Shown: positions 1 to 13,489, counted from the stretch's first letter. The stretch is DNA of 64,000 bases from Osmia lignaria lignaria (GCF_051020975.1 NC_135045.1:2358501-2422500), one strand, 5' to 3'. Made by a program: numbers and translations. The notes: generated by a model not told the origin, from the sequence alone.

Positions 1-3000
1 CCTGGCTTTCTTCCACGTCGCAGCTCGTTTGTCTGCCCGCGAGAAAAGTGTGGCCCGCTCGTATATCACGGCTCGATAATTTTCTAACGCTTTAAAATCG
101 TGCGTACCCCGCGATAACCGATAGAAATCGGATTTCACAAGGTATGAGCATCATAATTTCACTGATTCGAAATAAGATATCTGAAATCCGTCATTTGGAC
201 GGGTTCGATTGTTGAAGTGTTTAAACGCGTTACGTGATCGACTACTCGATAATTAGAAAGCGATGTTTTCTACGAATCAACGAGGATAGTTAAACGATCG
301 TTGCATAATTATTACGTTTGGCTTGTTGCTATATTTGGTAGAAGGCGATTCGTTATTGAGATACTTCCTCGTTCCAAGGTACTTAAGCATCGATGTATGT
401 CAAAGATATGCCTTAAAAATAGACGCAAGATGTTTTATCGTTTAGATAAAAGAATAGCATCGAAATCTGTGTCACGCAAAGACGATGTTGAATAGAAAGG
501 ATTTATGAATAGCCCGGGAAATGATGGACGACCATACGCGAATAGAGTTCCAATTTCACCGGGAATTACGTGTAAGAGAAGTCGTGGGTAATAAATTGTC
601 GAACACGAAACAACGATGTAAGCAACAAGGGATCCCCGATCGCGTGCGTCCGACGTTTTCTATTATTCCGTTGAAAATTTGTCTTGGGAGACGTTACGTA
701 GCCGAATCCGGACAGGAAGGAGAAGACGAAGCCGGAGAAATCGTAGACGGTCGATGACTCCCCGCGGAACGCTCGAGGCAGTCATATTTGTCGGTGATTC
801 GACCGATCGGATTCTCATCCCTCGCTCTCTGTTTCGAGCTGTTCGCCGCGATTCTGCTGCGAGTTTCGCGTACTCAGCATTCTCGATGAAAGCAGCCCGA
901 ACAGGAGGGTAAACGAAACTCTCGGGGTGCGAGACGAGACCGGAGGGTTCAAGAGAAATTCTGTAAAAGGGTCCTGGAAACGAGTAGCAGTCTGCTCGAT
1001 TTCGTGTCGCTCGATCGACCAAAAAAATTCATCCCCCCACCAGTGTATTTCGTTACTTTTAATCTAATGAAATTCATCAAGGGTAGGTTTCTTATATTTT
1101 ACAATAATGAAATTTCTACTCGTTCTCTTCGAGTTTCCTCGAAACGAAGGAACGCGACGCGGTTCCTTGTAACGCAGCACGATCCGTCGAAACGACGGAC
1201 GGAATTGGAAACACGACTTTAGCACCTATTAGTCAGCGGTTTTCCGTGGAAAGCGGAAAACAGCATGACTGGGTATCCAGGCGGCGGAGCTAGCTGATGC
1301 ATAAGGTAAAACAACGAGCGCAACAGGGCAAGAGACTCGCACCGTTGTTAAATGGCCGAGGCATTGTTTTCCCTCGGCCTTGAATCTAATTATTCCAGTG
1401 AAAACAGCTTTTGCACTGTCGCGATATATCTGCTCTTCCGTGCACGTCGTTTCTGCGTATTCCCGTGGCAATTTCTGTCGATTCGACGGAAATTGAACGA
1501 TCGAATGTACCTAGAGGATATTGGAAATCGTCGAGATTTTTGTGAACTGTGTTTCTGGATTCGCGATGGGGATAGCGAAAAATCCATATAGGAATTCGTG
1601 GAACTTCAATTTGTAAATTGCTGTGGTACGATATTTTTCAGAATTCAAAGTGAAACCCTCAGGATTTCAAAAATTTGGAAAATCTTTAACTCTTAAATTT
1701 TCTTTTTCATCGCTTTTTATTATCCCAAAGTTCTGTGTTCGATGCACATTGTACACATCACCGTACGGAGGGATTATTTATATGGTAATTCAAGTTTTAC
1801 GTTTGCTCGAGTTTCCGATACGTGGCCTTAAAAAGCGACGATACGAAAACGCGTCGAACGTTGATGACACCAGTCGTTCTACGTACGATTTATGCGCGGT
1901 TCCGTCGTTTATGTTTTACGACAACTCGTGCTCGGTCAACTACGCGCCGTTGTAAACGAGCCCCTACAAGTCTCGCTACAATGAGTTCGCCCCTTTTCAC
2001 GAGCAGCACATTTATCAAACGTTCCTCGAGAATCTTTCTTCGTGCCATGAACTCGGAACCTCGTTATTCCCTGTTTTTTTTTCTAACGTTCTTAAATTGA
2101 AAACGATCGTTCTCGCTTCGAATGCGATGAAGTTACTGACGTTTCCCAACATTTGCATGTTGAAGCCGCGAGAACGACGTTGCACGTTCATTTAGCGATT
2201 CATCAAAGTTCTATTCTTTTTCTAATAAATTCAGAGAATTCTATATCGCGATAGATAATCAGCTGGAAAATTTTATTTTATTTTTGCGAACCATGGATCA
2301 CAATGTTAAAGTATTTCTATTTATTGGAAAAATTGATTAATTGCGAATTTAACACCGTTATTATCGATGAACCTTTTTCCGGGTTAATAAGAAACAAGAA
2401 GATCCTTGAACCATTTAAACAGGCAAGGTATTGCCAGCGCCGGGTCGCAGATAAATTGATAATAAATCCTGTTATTACTTAAGAGCCTTCCATTTTGCAT
2501 ACTCGATTCGTTCGGTCGGTTGCTCGCTGCTGACTACGCGAACCTCGTGAAGAGGAGAACGTCGTTATGGAGATCCAGGTCGGTCTCTCCCAAGAATAAG
2601 GGAAAATTTACGATTATTACGAGCGGACAAATAAACGCAATCACACGAAGAATTACGAAGGAAGCTTTCGCGAAATTTAGATCGATCCCAAGCGACGACG
2701 ACGGTTCGACTGGTCGAGAGCTTTGGACCCCCGTCTTCTGTCATCCATCCTGCAGACGAGGAAAAACGTTTGTCCTCGCGGTCGTTGTCGTTGTCGTTCC
2801 CGCTGTAACGATTGATTCATGAATTTTTCATGAGGTCCGGGATTTACTTATTAAATACAGCAGCCTCGGCCCTTACGCTACGGTAATTCACCGACCGCTC
2901 TGTTGTATCTTCGATGCTCGAACAGCGATTTAAAATTGGTATTGCGTTTGAGAAAAATAGGATATTTATACCGATAGAAAATTTTGACGAAATTAGAATC

Positions 3001-6000
3001 TACAGTAAAAGTTTTCAAGTCTCTGTTTCGTCATATTTTAGCGAAAGAAGGGAAATAATTTTGACGGAAAATAAAAATATTCGAAGCGAAGGTGAGACAC
3101 GTTCGTCGCTGCGACGTCCCCTACGGCACGGCGTCGTCGCGCTCCGTTTCGCCTGGTCGCGTCGCATTAAGTAAGCCCGTGGAAATATTTACTCGGTGCA
3201 GCGGACAACTGTAAAACCAAGAAGTTAGCGGAGTTAGGAGTTTTCGTTACGATATCATCCGCGCACGGTACGCGGAAGCGTCGAGTAATTTTAGCCCCCG
3301 CTGTTCCGCGAACGTTTCTATCCTGGCTGTCCAAGTTTTACACGCGGCAATGTTCCTCCATTCCGCTTTAATTCCATTTAGTCAACGTTTCCCTTCCTCC
3401 ATTTCTCTCCGTTCTACTCGTCCGTCCCTTTTCACTCTCGCCTGTTACCCTCGTCTCGTCGCGGACACGAGCAGAAATCCGTCGACGTAGGAGGAGGAGG
3501 AGGTGGAAGAAGAAGCGACGGTGCACGGAAAATTTGCGAGTTTGACAAACCCCGCTCGTACGACCACCTGTACGTTCAAAACTTCATTCATTCGCTTACG
3601 CGACCCGTCCATTTACGGCTTGTTCTCTTCTGCTTTTACAACTTCTCCTCGTTCCCAGCACAACGCTGGAACACCTGATTAGAAACGAAGTTATAATTAC
3701 GGTTGAACGACGATCGTGTTAACGGGGCTGAATTTAGGTTGAACATCGCGATGTATACGTCCGGTTATTTTGGTTGTTTAGAAGTTATCCTTCTACTGGC
3801 TGCAAATTGATGGATAAAGCTGGGACGAATGAGTTATTTAACACCTTCGTCATCAGCACTCGGTACTTTTCCTATTTCGACTTGGTTATTAGCGACTACA
3901 CAATTATCACGAGGTTGCATCGTTAATTTTTTTTTTTCTATGCGGTGTTCGAAACTTCCTTCGAAAAGAAAAGGAATGAAAAGAATAGAGAGATATGGAA
4001 GGTAAAGAAGAGCGTCGATACCTGAAACGACACCGACAATCACATTTTTGACGTTTTAATTAACTATGTCAGAGGGGAATAAACGGCGGAGAGACTTCCG
4101 AGTGCAAAGAAAGGATTATTTCCTTCCTTTGTGCCTCGTTTCTCGGTTGGAACTTTTATAAAATTTCTGAGCGCACGAAATCCGACGAAAGGAGACACGA
4201 AGTGTGGTGGTCGAAAAAAAGGGAAATGAAAAGCGTGTAGAGCGTTTGGCGAACGTTAAGAAAGAGGCGAAAAAAGAAAGGAAAAGAAAAGAGAAAAGGC
4301 TGAATCTCTCTGTTTGTTGGCTGGTTTTATACGCGTAATCCTGTATGTATTCGGGCGGATTGTTGGAAATAGCGGGGAATCTGAGCGACGAGGGCAAATT
4401 AATCGCTGACTTCGTGGAACCTGGCGAATTTATATTCGACGATGGATGGAGTCCAGCAGTGTGCACGGCGAATCACAATGAATCAATTATATTATAAGGG
4501 ATCGCACCACGATTCGCCATCCATCCTTCGTGGGGTGGCAATCCTCGCGGGTATAGCCTTGCGAAAATTCCAATTGCGATTTAACCCCGGCAATTTTGTC
4601 CAACGGGCACAAACAATATCACTTTCATAGCGTATTTTTCAAACAGAAATTCGTCGCTTTTATGATCCTTTAACTCGGCGAACATTTGACGAAAAGTGGC
4701 TTTGATTTAATTAAATTTCGGGAAATTATTGACGATTTAGCGTGTTGTCGCAGCTTTCGAAGAAGGACGAGTATAAAGGAAAATAACAGGACGGAATGGT
4801 GATTTATAATTAAAGTTGCGAATGCAAGAAATGGCAAAGATGTCAACGACGGGTATGCGATATTTCAACGCAAAGGCCAGGAACGGTCGAGACGATTGCA
4901 CGTTCTCTAGCGAATCTGCGGGTAAGAAAGAAAAAGCAACGGGATCGACAAGCGGAATAAATGCAACAAGTAACGCGTAAAATGTTCCAGATAGAGGGAA
5001 ACGATTTACGGTAAACTCGCGGCTGCCTGCGACAATTTATCAAGCTGACAGACCCGAGATAATCTCCGATGAACCTGTTACCCTACAAATTAAACTAAAA
5101 ATGATTACGGTCCGTTCCCTATACTCTGTTATCGTGCGTCATAATCGCGAACAAGATTTGCCGAAGATCGCTTCTTCTCAATTCTCGATAAATTAACTAT
5201 TTCAATTTCGTTCATTTATTTATCATTTCTTCTAACACAGAGGGTGTCGGATGACTGCAACCATATTTATAAGAAAAATGACTCGAATCAATCTTAACAA
5301 TGAAAAGGGAAGAACATCGGGTATTCTAAATCCAAACACTTTAGTCGTCAATTTGAAATCCCCTTTCTTCCCAGCTGACGCAATTACCAAAATCAATTTT
5401 TCTTGTCGCCCCAAGTCACCCCGTTTAACGAGATGATTCATCGATGTTAAATCCAAAAGTTTCCGTGGACAATGGAGGACGTTTCGTTCGCGTTGTCTCT
5501 CGAACAAACGGGTGGACGTTTGAATTTTGATCCCCGTGAAATATCCTGTAAGAGGCAGGATTTTTCCATCCAGGTAAAAATAACATCGCTTTCACCGTGA
5601 TACGAATAACTCAGCTCGCGTGGGCGACGACACTGCGCTTGGAATTTATCCGCGCGTATACAGTCTCGATGGTTGGCCTAGTTCGCCTAGCGATCTTTGA
5701 AATCAGCCACACATGAAATCACGGGAAAAACAAGCCGAGCCGATTGCAAATCTCAAAGATAAAGAAGTTTCTTCTCGGCGACGTTGAAACGGTCGAGGCT
5801 CCTTCTTGCCTTCCAGCGGAAGAATGTTCAACTCTTTGAAACGGGTCAAGGTCGAGAAGCACTTCTTTACCGGATCTCTTACAAGTTTTGCCTGATTCGC
5901 GAAACGAAGGGCCTCCTTTTTCCCTTAAGAGGATTTTACGTAAAACGGGAGAAAGCATCTTTTACTCGCTATCCAATTCGCGATGGTTCGTAGAATTTTC

Positions 6001-6780
6001 AAGTATTGATCGAAATAGAAATTTTGCAATTTTTAATATAATAACCGAGTGGATTATTCGTTTGTTAAAATAAAAACAAACGTTGAATATTTCGAAAAAC
6101 CATGGGCAAAGGTGGAAAATAACGAAGGACGTTTGCGAGCCAGCGCTCGAATTAACAGCTTAAAAGGGTGCAGCGTTTCGCGAATTGCAGCACGGCCGAT
6201 CTATCGAATAATAAAGCATCGCGACGCTACGTACCAGGCTGGCAGCGTGGAAATTCTCGTTTTCATCGTTGCGCAATTGGGTTGGAAAGGGTTTACATGC
6301 AATTTGCCGGATGGCGTGGAAGCACGTGCGGCAACGGTTTTAAACGGCGAACAAACGCGAAAGCGGTCCGCGTAAAACTCTCTTTTATGGAGGTCATACT
6401 GTTCGCGTGCATGCACACGCGGCCGTATAAGGAGCTTTTTCGCCAAGAGCTTTGTGAGCCGGTCGAATCAAACAGCAACACGCTGCACGCTTTTTTTGAC
6501 GCAGGGGGCTTTTAATTACGTACGAACTACGCTGCAGTTTGCTTTCGCGATCCCTTTTTTTCATCTGCTACCCCTACTCTCTCTCTCTCTTTTTTTTGTT
6601 ACATATATCGCATTGTTCTTTTTTTTTTCTGAAGCTATTTCACTGAGGATGGAATAAAAGCCGACCTCTTTTGTCAGAGTCGTTGGAAATCTTTCTCTCT
6701 GAATCGCTTCGAATATTAAAATGCATTTATTTTCATGGCAAATGCCACTCGATATTAATTTTCCCAAGAAACTAGGGAAT
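1..6780. other. Non-coding region, no gene recognised
   Basis: AT-rich DNA with many CpG dinucleotides. Every open frame here is short (at most about 119 codons), overlaps others on both strands, and shows no recognisable domain. A short AGG/GAA purine run lies at about 3489-3515, and a CT run followed by T-tracts lies at about 6575-6640. It could be intergenic, or part of the first (5' UTR) intron of the plus-strand BCOR gene, because the first coding exon of BCOR is preceded by a splice acceptor and its leader exon was not located. Confidence 0.6.
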
Positions 6781-6789
6781 ACTTTTCTA

Positions 6790-6962
6790 TTAAAATTTTT
6801 ACGAGTGACTACAACCAGATTTAGAATACCAGAAATGCTCGGTAGGTATAGCGATAAAAGGGTTAAGTAGTGTAAAATTTTCACAAGTGACTATAACCAC
6901 CTGTAGAATATAAGAAACGCTCAAGTTACTACAGTCACGGTTTAGTATGCAACAGTCGCTCG
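6790..6962. repeat. Degenerate short tandem repeats
   Basis: Two diverged copies start with an AAAATTTT core followed by a GTGACTAYAACC-like block (about 6792 and 6873, roughly 81 bp apart). A third, partial copy follows at about 6923 (AAGTTACTACAGTCACGG). Each copy ends in an AANGCTC or GTCGCTC block. No coding potential is visible. This is simple local duplication; no known family is recognised. Confidence 0.4.
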
Positions 6963-6989
6963 ACTTTCGAAAGAAATGTTTGAAAGATT

Positions 6990-9900
6990 GAATGAGAGCT
7001 TTGGTTAAAGACTATCGAGATGAACACTTATTCGAAGCGACAAGGGTGTGATTCAAAGACCCAGTTATTAAACTGTGTCAATGCTGCATTCTTGCAAGGC
7101 TGAATGAAGTACCTGTTCTTTGAAAATTTTCTGATTTTCTTACAATTTTACCTTGAGATGCATGTGCAATTATATTTGAACTTTGAAATCTTTTGAGATA
7201 AAAAGTCGTAAAGGGTGTGCTCTGACGCGTTCAAATTCACACCTCGACGAATGTGTATCTAACCCTAACGTTGACCTACTCGTTCGACCATCCCGATTAC
7301 ACGGATTGATCTCTTCAAGTTCACCCTTCTATGATTGTTCACCATCTTAACCGGGAAGCTGCAAGCTTCCGTAGCGAGGGTGGTAATCCTGTTAGGGAAA
7401 CTTTGCTCGTTTCGTTCGGCACGATTTACGAAATCACAGCGGTGTGAAATGTTCGAGCAGCTTAAAATATTGCAGTCTTGCAACATTATTGGCTGGTTTG
7501 ACTAGCTTAAGGGCGTACTACAAATGTTTCTATGTATTATCGAACTAAACTTGGCACAATATTAACTCTAACTCTGATTTTAACTCAATTTCGAACTGTA
7601 CTTGCTCAAACACTGTTTCATTAGATTTTCGAAGCTGTTATTTCTCTGTGATCGAAATTTCGTACATATGCACCTCTGCAATTCATTTTCGTCTAAGATT
7701 GAAAACTATTTCATATTTGAAATAGGTATTGAATCTCTCCCTCAAACGGAGATGTAGATAAATATCGAAGATTTAAGGGATCGAATTTCTTATTCTTTAA
7801 ATTTGTTCTTCAGCACCCCCGGAGTTACGACATGTTCCCATTAATAAAATATCCGAAAACCGAGAGAAATTTCGATTTCCTTACGGCTCGACTGGATAAA
7901 TCTTTTGGCAAGTTTCCACTTGTAAATTCTCTGAAATCTTTCTTTCCTCTTTCCTTCCCCCTTCCTAAATTTCAATTTATGTATCTAACATTTCAAATTC
8001 TTCTTATTATTTAACGAAACTTTTCAAAGCTCCGTCTAAAGATATCTACAAGTCAAAATCTGACTGTCAACGACACCCGCCCACATAGAACGTCACGCGA
8101 AACCGAATTTTCCACCAACTTCTGTTTGCTTTCTCGAACTTCGAATCCGATGCATTGTTTGCCCGTACTCTCGGCTATGCACTTCCAACTTTGATCAAGT
8201 AATCCATTTAAGCGATTCTTGTTTCCACGTTGCCGCCTACGCATCGATTCCCATGATCATGTCCATTGATAGAGCTTCCTACGCGTACGCGTGAATTACC
8301 AGATTTAATCCGACCAGCTTATCAAAGAAACAGCAATTTAATCCACGAACTCTTGGCTTCCATTTTCCAAATTTTAGATCATCTTCCAGTAGGACGAAAG
8401 ATTTCGGACAATCGCTGGTAGCGAAAGTGTTGAGGTTCTTTCGTTTCTGAGTCATTTGTCTAAGGTGCTAACGATCGTAATGAATGCGCGCAACGATCAC
8501 CTGTCGTCACAATGCTACCTGTTCATTCGCGATCTCAATTTACTCAGGAGTTTCGTTCTCGAAACTGCACAACTTCCCAGAGACCCGTGGTTCGCTTTGA
8601 TCATCGGCTTTTTCTCTGCCGTTTGGCTTCGCCGACCTTATTCCAAGCTGTTTGCCGCTTGAACGGTCGCACGATATCTATCTGCTCGCTTGCACCTCTT
8701 ATTTTTACTGCCCCCCGGGGGAAATTGTTTACAACCCGACCGGTATGATGAAATATCGCCGTTGTCGTGTCTATGAAAGTTGTTACGAGAATGCACAAGC
8801 GTTACGAAACATCGACGAACGAGTTAATGGACAGAGCCGGTGATCTTGAATAATGATCGCGTGCTCCTTTGGAGTTAAAGACACGGGCTCGACAGTATGT
8901 AGGTGACTATTTTTGATAGCGGGTAATTTTCAGTATAATATTCACAGATTACAGTATCGTGATCAGGAAATACAGTTGTTAACAAAGTTCGATGCATGAA
9001 TTGACATTGATCTATGAATCCTTGTTGATGCAATGCGATAATTTTGTTGAAATAATTTGACATTTGTATGATACTAATAATACAAGGTTGCAAATTGATA
9101 GCTTGAAATTTGAGAATTAATTAATCCTATTATTAATAATACAGAGTTTCGATGTGTCTATTTTCATCGGGGATTATAAACACGAATTGTAATAACATTT
9201 CAATGATTCGATCGATCAGTACTTTCGACGGTGGTTCCTTGGAAACGTTTTCGCAACAGATACAATTAGACAACTCGTCAAAGTTGATTAATCGTATTCT
9301 GTTTCTCGTTTGTTTCGGATGCCCGCAAGGCAAACGCAGTCGTCGTTACTCATTCTCCACTTCCATTCGCGTGAAATGTTTATCGATCATGCAACGATCT
9401 GTTTCGCATGCTAACTAACCGTGTAAACTTTCCAGTGTAACTGACAGTACCGTTACATTTCCTAAACACTTTAAATTGTGGTAAAAGGACAGTTGAACAA
9501 ATACGCGTCGACTAAGGTAAATCGCGAACGTATCCGTCGAAGTTTCTATTGAAAAATTTGTGACACCGAGTAAATCAGAATACTGGAACGGAGGTTAAAT
9601 TAAATCGGAAACAAACTGTGCTTTCCTTCCGTGTTTAACGTCGGTTTAAAAGCTTTAGTTACAGGCAATTATTTAGTAATAGGTTAATAATAGGTTGGTT
9701 CGCAAGGTACACGTGGCGGTAACGAAGAGGCAGAGGGTAAAGGATCGATTGAAAGGCTTACGTAGCAAAGCCATAGTAAAGCATGTCCGGAGAGTTTGAA
9801 AGTAGCAAATCGGCGAGAAAGCAACTTCCAAAAGTCAACACTTGTTTACAGCAAATGTTTGTTTGATAATCTCGTTTTGCTTCGAGATGGGAAACGTAAG

Positions 9901-11798
9901 GTACTCGGGAAGAAAAATAGATCCCAGGAGCGCAAACTAAAGTGTTTATCGAGAGATCCCAATAGGCGAATACGTAAGGTTTAAAATAACATACAACTTT
10001 ATTTGCATACTTTTAAATTTATCGTTCTTTATTTCTGAGTATACAATCTGAATATTAAATTTATTATTTACATAGACTTTAAACGTATTGAAATCTTAGA
10101 AAACTGTATCTCTTCTTGCGATTGTTAAGCACGGTGTAAAAAATAGAGCCGTGCAATCGCAAGGAAACGGTTTCTGCTCGAAGCCGAAGACAGTTGGAGG
10201 ATTAACATTTCGGCGAGGCGGGATGTTTCGGTGGAAAGGTTGGATCGACCGGTAGACAGGGAAAAGAGGGGATTTACCGGTCGATGGGAGGTGTGAGAGA
10301 CAGTACGGTGCGAACGAGCGTGAAGTGGTAGAGGGTGTCGAGGGTGGGTAGGAGCTTGTTTGAGGTACGGATGCGTTTGTTGCGAGAACGGATGAGAGTG
10401 GATGCCAAGCCAAGGTGGAGTGGGTCAGTTTAGCTCTCCTCTCTCTCTTCCTCTCTTTACATCCATTCATGTATGGGTTTCTTCCCTGGTTTCCCCTCTT
10501 CCTCCTCTCCAGCCACACAGTTCAGCCCTTTTACACGGGGTATACACATGCAAAGCCTTGATCAACGCCCGCATTAGTTTTATTGCTCGCGACCGAGCGA
10601 AGGTTTAAACTACGAATAGTCTGAAAAAGCGTTGTTAGGATGATCAAAGATTCGAGGCTCCTTTGGACGAGCCACCACTGACTCTTCCTCCCTTTGACCA
10701 AGTCCGTCCGATGAAACGCTTTGATTGGTCAACTGCCAAACGAGCTCGATCGTTCTGATAACGATTTTGTTGCGGCACTCGCCGTGTACTATGCGAAATT
10801 TTTATTTATATCGGACACGGGACTCGTTAACGCGTTCGTTTGTATCTTCGAATTGGAGATTCGAGTTTCGATTTAGCGAATCAATCGGTTTTTCCAAATA
10901 ATCCTCGTGTAAGAGTCAGGGAAACAGGATACGAGATTTTTTTCGCGCATTTTCGCGGCAGATACAGTCTTGCGTTCGGTCGGCGATAGCGGGACGCGAG
11001 TCAGGAAGCAATAAAAACGCGCATACCGATGGAAGGAGGAAAGTATTTCGGTTCGACTTTCCTCTTCATCGGATTCCGAGCGTGGTAGCCGAGGGAAAAA
11101 GTTGGCTCGAAGACGTATGTTCCTCGCGCCAGCGCGTCTACCAGCTCCGGATGAACCAGTTCTTGCCGCGTAGCAAGCACTTAAGCCGCGGCTTAACTGG
11201 GCTTAAAGCGTTGCTCGACTCGCTTTACTTCCGCCACGATCCGTTCCCTGACCGTTGCACTGCCGCGGCTTTTAATCGAGCCTCACCGGATTATCGAGAC
11301 TCGCGATCGATCTTCTATCGACGGTAAAACTCTTTCTCTCTCTCTCGTCATTCGTATTTGGCAAAAAGAACCTCCATCATTCCGTGGATCCGTATCTTTC
11401 GAAATATTACGAAACTTGTACGCTCGTCAGCTTAGGAAACTGATTCGACCAGTTTTCACTCTTCCACTGATAAGTGTCTTTATCTTTTTTGAATTTCTTA
11501 TAAATCACAACGTGTAAATTATGCACGGTGAATAATATATACATTTAAATAAAAATTCACGTTGTTACTCGTAGGTTACCATCATACATACGTACTTAAC
11601 AACAAACTTCTGGATATCATCGACTTTGCTGTCTTCGAAAGTTCAAGTTTCCCAGCCTTCCTACGAAACGTTTCGACGTAATGAAACTTGCCTGTTTATC
11701 TTCCCCCTTCGATGCAGTGATTCCAGAAACAAAAAGATTCGACCTATCTTCGTTTTCGAGGGGTCGTGACTCTGGGAGTTCGAGACACCCCCAGGTGT
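6990..11798. other. Non-coding region, no gene recognised
   Basis: Nothing recognisable as a gene. The segments at about 10.10-10.56 kb and 10.96-11.33 kb are richer in G+C and CpG than their surroundings and could be regulatory or promoter-like, but no TATA box, initiator or splice-supported leader exon could be tied to them. Open frames in this stretch overlap on both strands and look like composition shadows. Confidence 0.5.
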
Positions 11799-11804
11799 AC
11801 TTAC

Positions 11805-11878
11805 CTCTGCATGCACAGCCCGTATGGCGATCCTGCCTCTCGTACCAGCACCTATTTTGCCACACCTTGCACTCACGA
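11805..11878 (-). other. Exon-like Cys-rich segment, unassigned
   Basis: On the minus strand a 74-nt segment is bounded by a plausible acceptor (GTGTCTTCAG) and a very strong donor (GAG|GTAAGTA). One frame is open across it, entering in phase 2 and leaving in phase 1. It encodes 24 residues with four cysteines: RECKVWQNRCWYERQ, then eight residues (DRHTGCAC), then R. The spacing of cysteines is reminiscent of a small secreted or disulphide-rich protein, but I recognise no family. No partner exons were found on either side, and the polypyrimidine tract is weak. It may be chance. Confidence 0.15.
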
Positions 11879-12042
11879 CTGAAGACACAATTTTTAGTCT
11901 CTTTGATTTCTTTTTTTCTTTTTTTTTTTTTTGGAATTCAGCCCAAATCCGCACAAGAACGAATAATTATTAAATTAATTGTCTGACAAACTTGTATTTA
12001 CTTCAGGTATCTTGATAAATAAATTATTTTTAAATAGCAACC

Positions 12043-12108
12043 GAGTTATTATTTAATTTACTTAATTTCTTTTTTGAGTTATTATTTAATTTACTCAATT
12101 TTCTTTCT
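12043..12108. repeat. 33-bp tandem duplication
   Basis: The motif GAGTTATTATTTAATTTACT occurs at 12043 and again at 12076, giving a 33-bp period with T-rich ends. It lies just outside the left arm of the foldback element and is AT-rich, non-coding sequence. Confidence 0.6.
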
Positions 12109-12462
12109 CAGTTTTATTTAGATAATCTACTTAACTGCTTTTCTGAATTATTTACTTTTCAATGCAAGAAGTTTGACTTAGAGGGAGGTGAAAACTTAGT
12201 CAGTCTTAACGCGACCGCTGAACGGTGCGGATCTATCTGTCAAACATACTAACACCTTTCATTTATTTTTAGAGTTTATTTAATTTATTTAATTTATATT
12301 CTTAACTCAGTGAATAAGTTCACATGAGAGATTAGATTTATAATTTTATCCTCTTATAGGCCTCAGCCGACCATCCATTATTATTATTATTATTTTATTC
12401 CTCTTTATGGCCCCCTGGCGGGATCCACCCCTGTTTTAATATCTCTTTAACTCTTACATCCC

Positions 12463-12750
12463 TTGCTGCATTCCTACATCCCTGACATTCCAGCGTCCCT
12501 TACATCCCTGTATCTTTTACATCCCCATGTCCATCACATTCCTTACATTCCGTCATTCCTTTCATTCCGGTTTCTCTTACATCACAGCATTCCTTACATT
12601 CCTTCATCCCTTCCATTCCGGTATCTCTTACATCCCAGAATTCCTTACATTTCTTCATCCCTTTCATCCCGGTATCTCTTACATCCCAGCATTCCTTACA
12701 TTCTTACATTCCTTCATCCCTTACATTCTTGCATCCCTATGTTTACCATA
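12463..12750. repeat. 51-bp pyrimidine-rich minisatellite
   Basis: The plus strand repeats the words TTACATCCC, CATTCC and TTCATCCC. A higher-order period of 51 bp is visible from the TCTCTTACATC anchors at 12573, 12624 and 12675. Because 51 is a multiple of three, a spurious open frame of about 133 codons (with repeats resembling LLHPSIPYI) runs through it; I do not regard that as a gene. Confidence 0.8.
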
Positions 12751-12783
12751 ATAATTATACACATAATCATGGCTACGTCGAAT

Positions 12784-13480
12784 CAGCGCCCTCTGGCGGC
12801 AAAAATGCGAACTAAATTTTCGATGTCGGATCAGCGCCCTCTGGTGGCGGGAAAAAGGAACTAAACCTTGCAACATTTTTGGCCCTCTGGCGGCAAAAAT
12901 GTGAACTAAATTTTCGATGTCGAATCAGTGCCCTCTGGTGGCGGAAAAAGGAACTAAACCTTGCAACATTTTTAGCCCTCTAGCGACAAAAATGCGAACT
13001 AAATTTTCGATGTCGGATCAGCGCCCTCTGGTGGCGGAAAAAGGAACTAAAGCTTGCAACATTTTTGGCCCTCTGGCGGCAAAAATGCGAACTAAATTTT
13101 CGATGTCGGATCAGCGCCCTCTGGTGACGGAAAAAGGAACTAAACCTTGCAACATTTTTGGCCCTCTGGCGGCAAAAATGTGAACTAAATTTTCGAGGTT
13201 GAATCAGCGCCCTCTGGCGGTGAAAAAAGGAACTAAACCGTGCAACATTTTTGGCCCTCTAGCGGCAAAAATGTGAACTAAATTTTTGATGTCGAATCAG
13301 CGCCATCTGGTGGCGGAAAAAGGAACTAAACCTTGCAACATTTTTGGCCCTCTGGCGGCAAAAATGTGAACTAAATTTTCGAGGTTGAATCAGCGCCCTC
13401 TGGCGGTGAAAAAAGGAACTAAACTTTGCAAAATTTTTGGCCCTGTTGTGGTAAAAATTTGACTATAAAAGTTAAAAACT
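12784..13480. repeat. 93-bp satellite array carrying CTCF-consensus motifs
   Basis: CAGCGCCCTCTGG-type anchors start at 12784, 12832, 12926, 13019, 13112, 13205, 13298 and 13391, so the period is 93 bp (one 94, and a first half-unit of 48). Each unit has two related halves, each beginning with GCCCTCTGG(C/T)GGC followed by A-rich sequence and GAACTAAA, so the unit is a dimer of roughly 46-bp monomers. On the minus strand the first half reads CCACCAGAGGGCGC, which fits the vertebrate CTCF consensus CCASYAGRKGGCRS exactly at 12834-12847, 12928-12941, 13021-13034 and 13300-13313, and with one mismatch at 12786, 13114, 13207 and 13393. A frame open across the array is a by-product of the 93-bp period. 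Confidence 0.9.
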
Positions 13481-13489
13481 AATTATAAA

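Noticed and set aside
12463..13183. Open frames of 133 and 88 codons over the satellites
   Set aside because: Periods of 51 and 93 bp are multiples of three, so frames stay open by arithmetic; the peptides are mere repeats.
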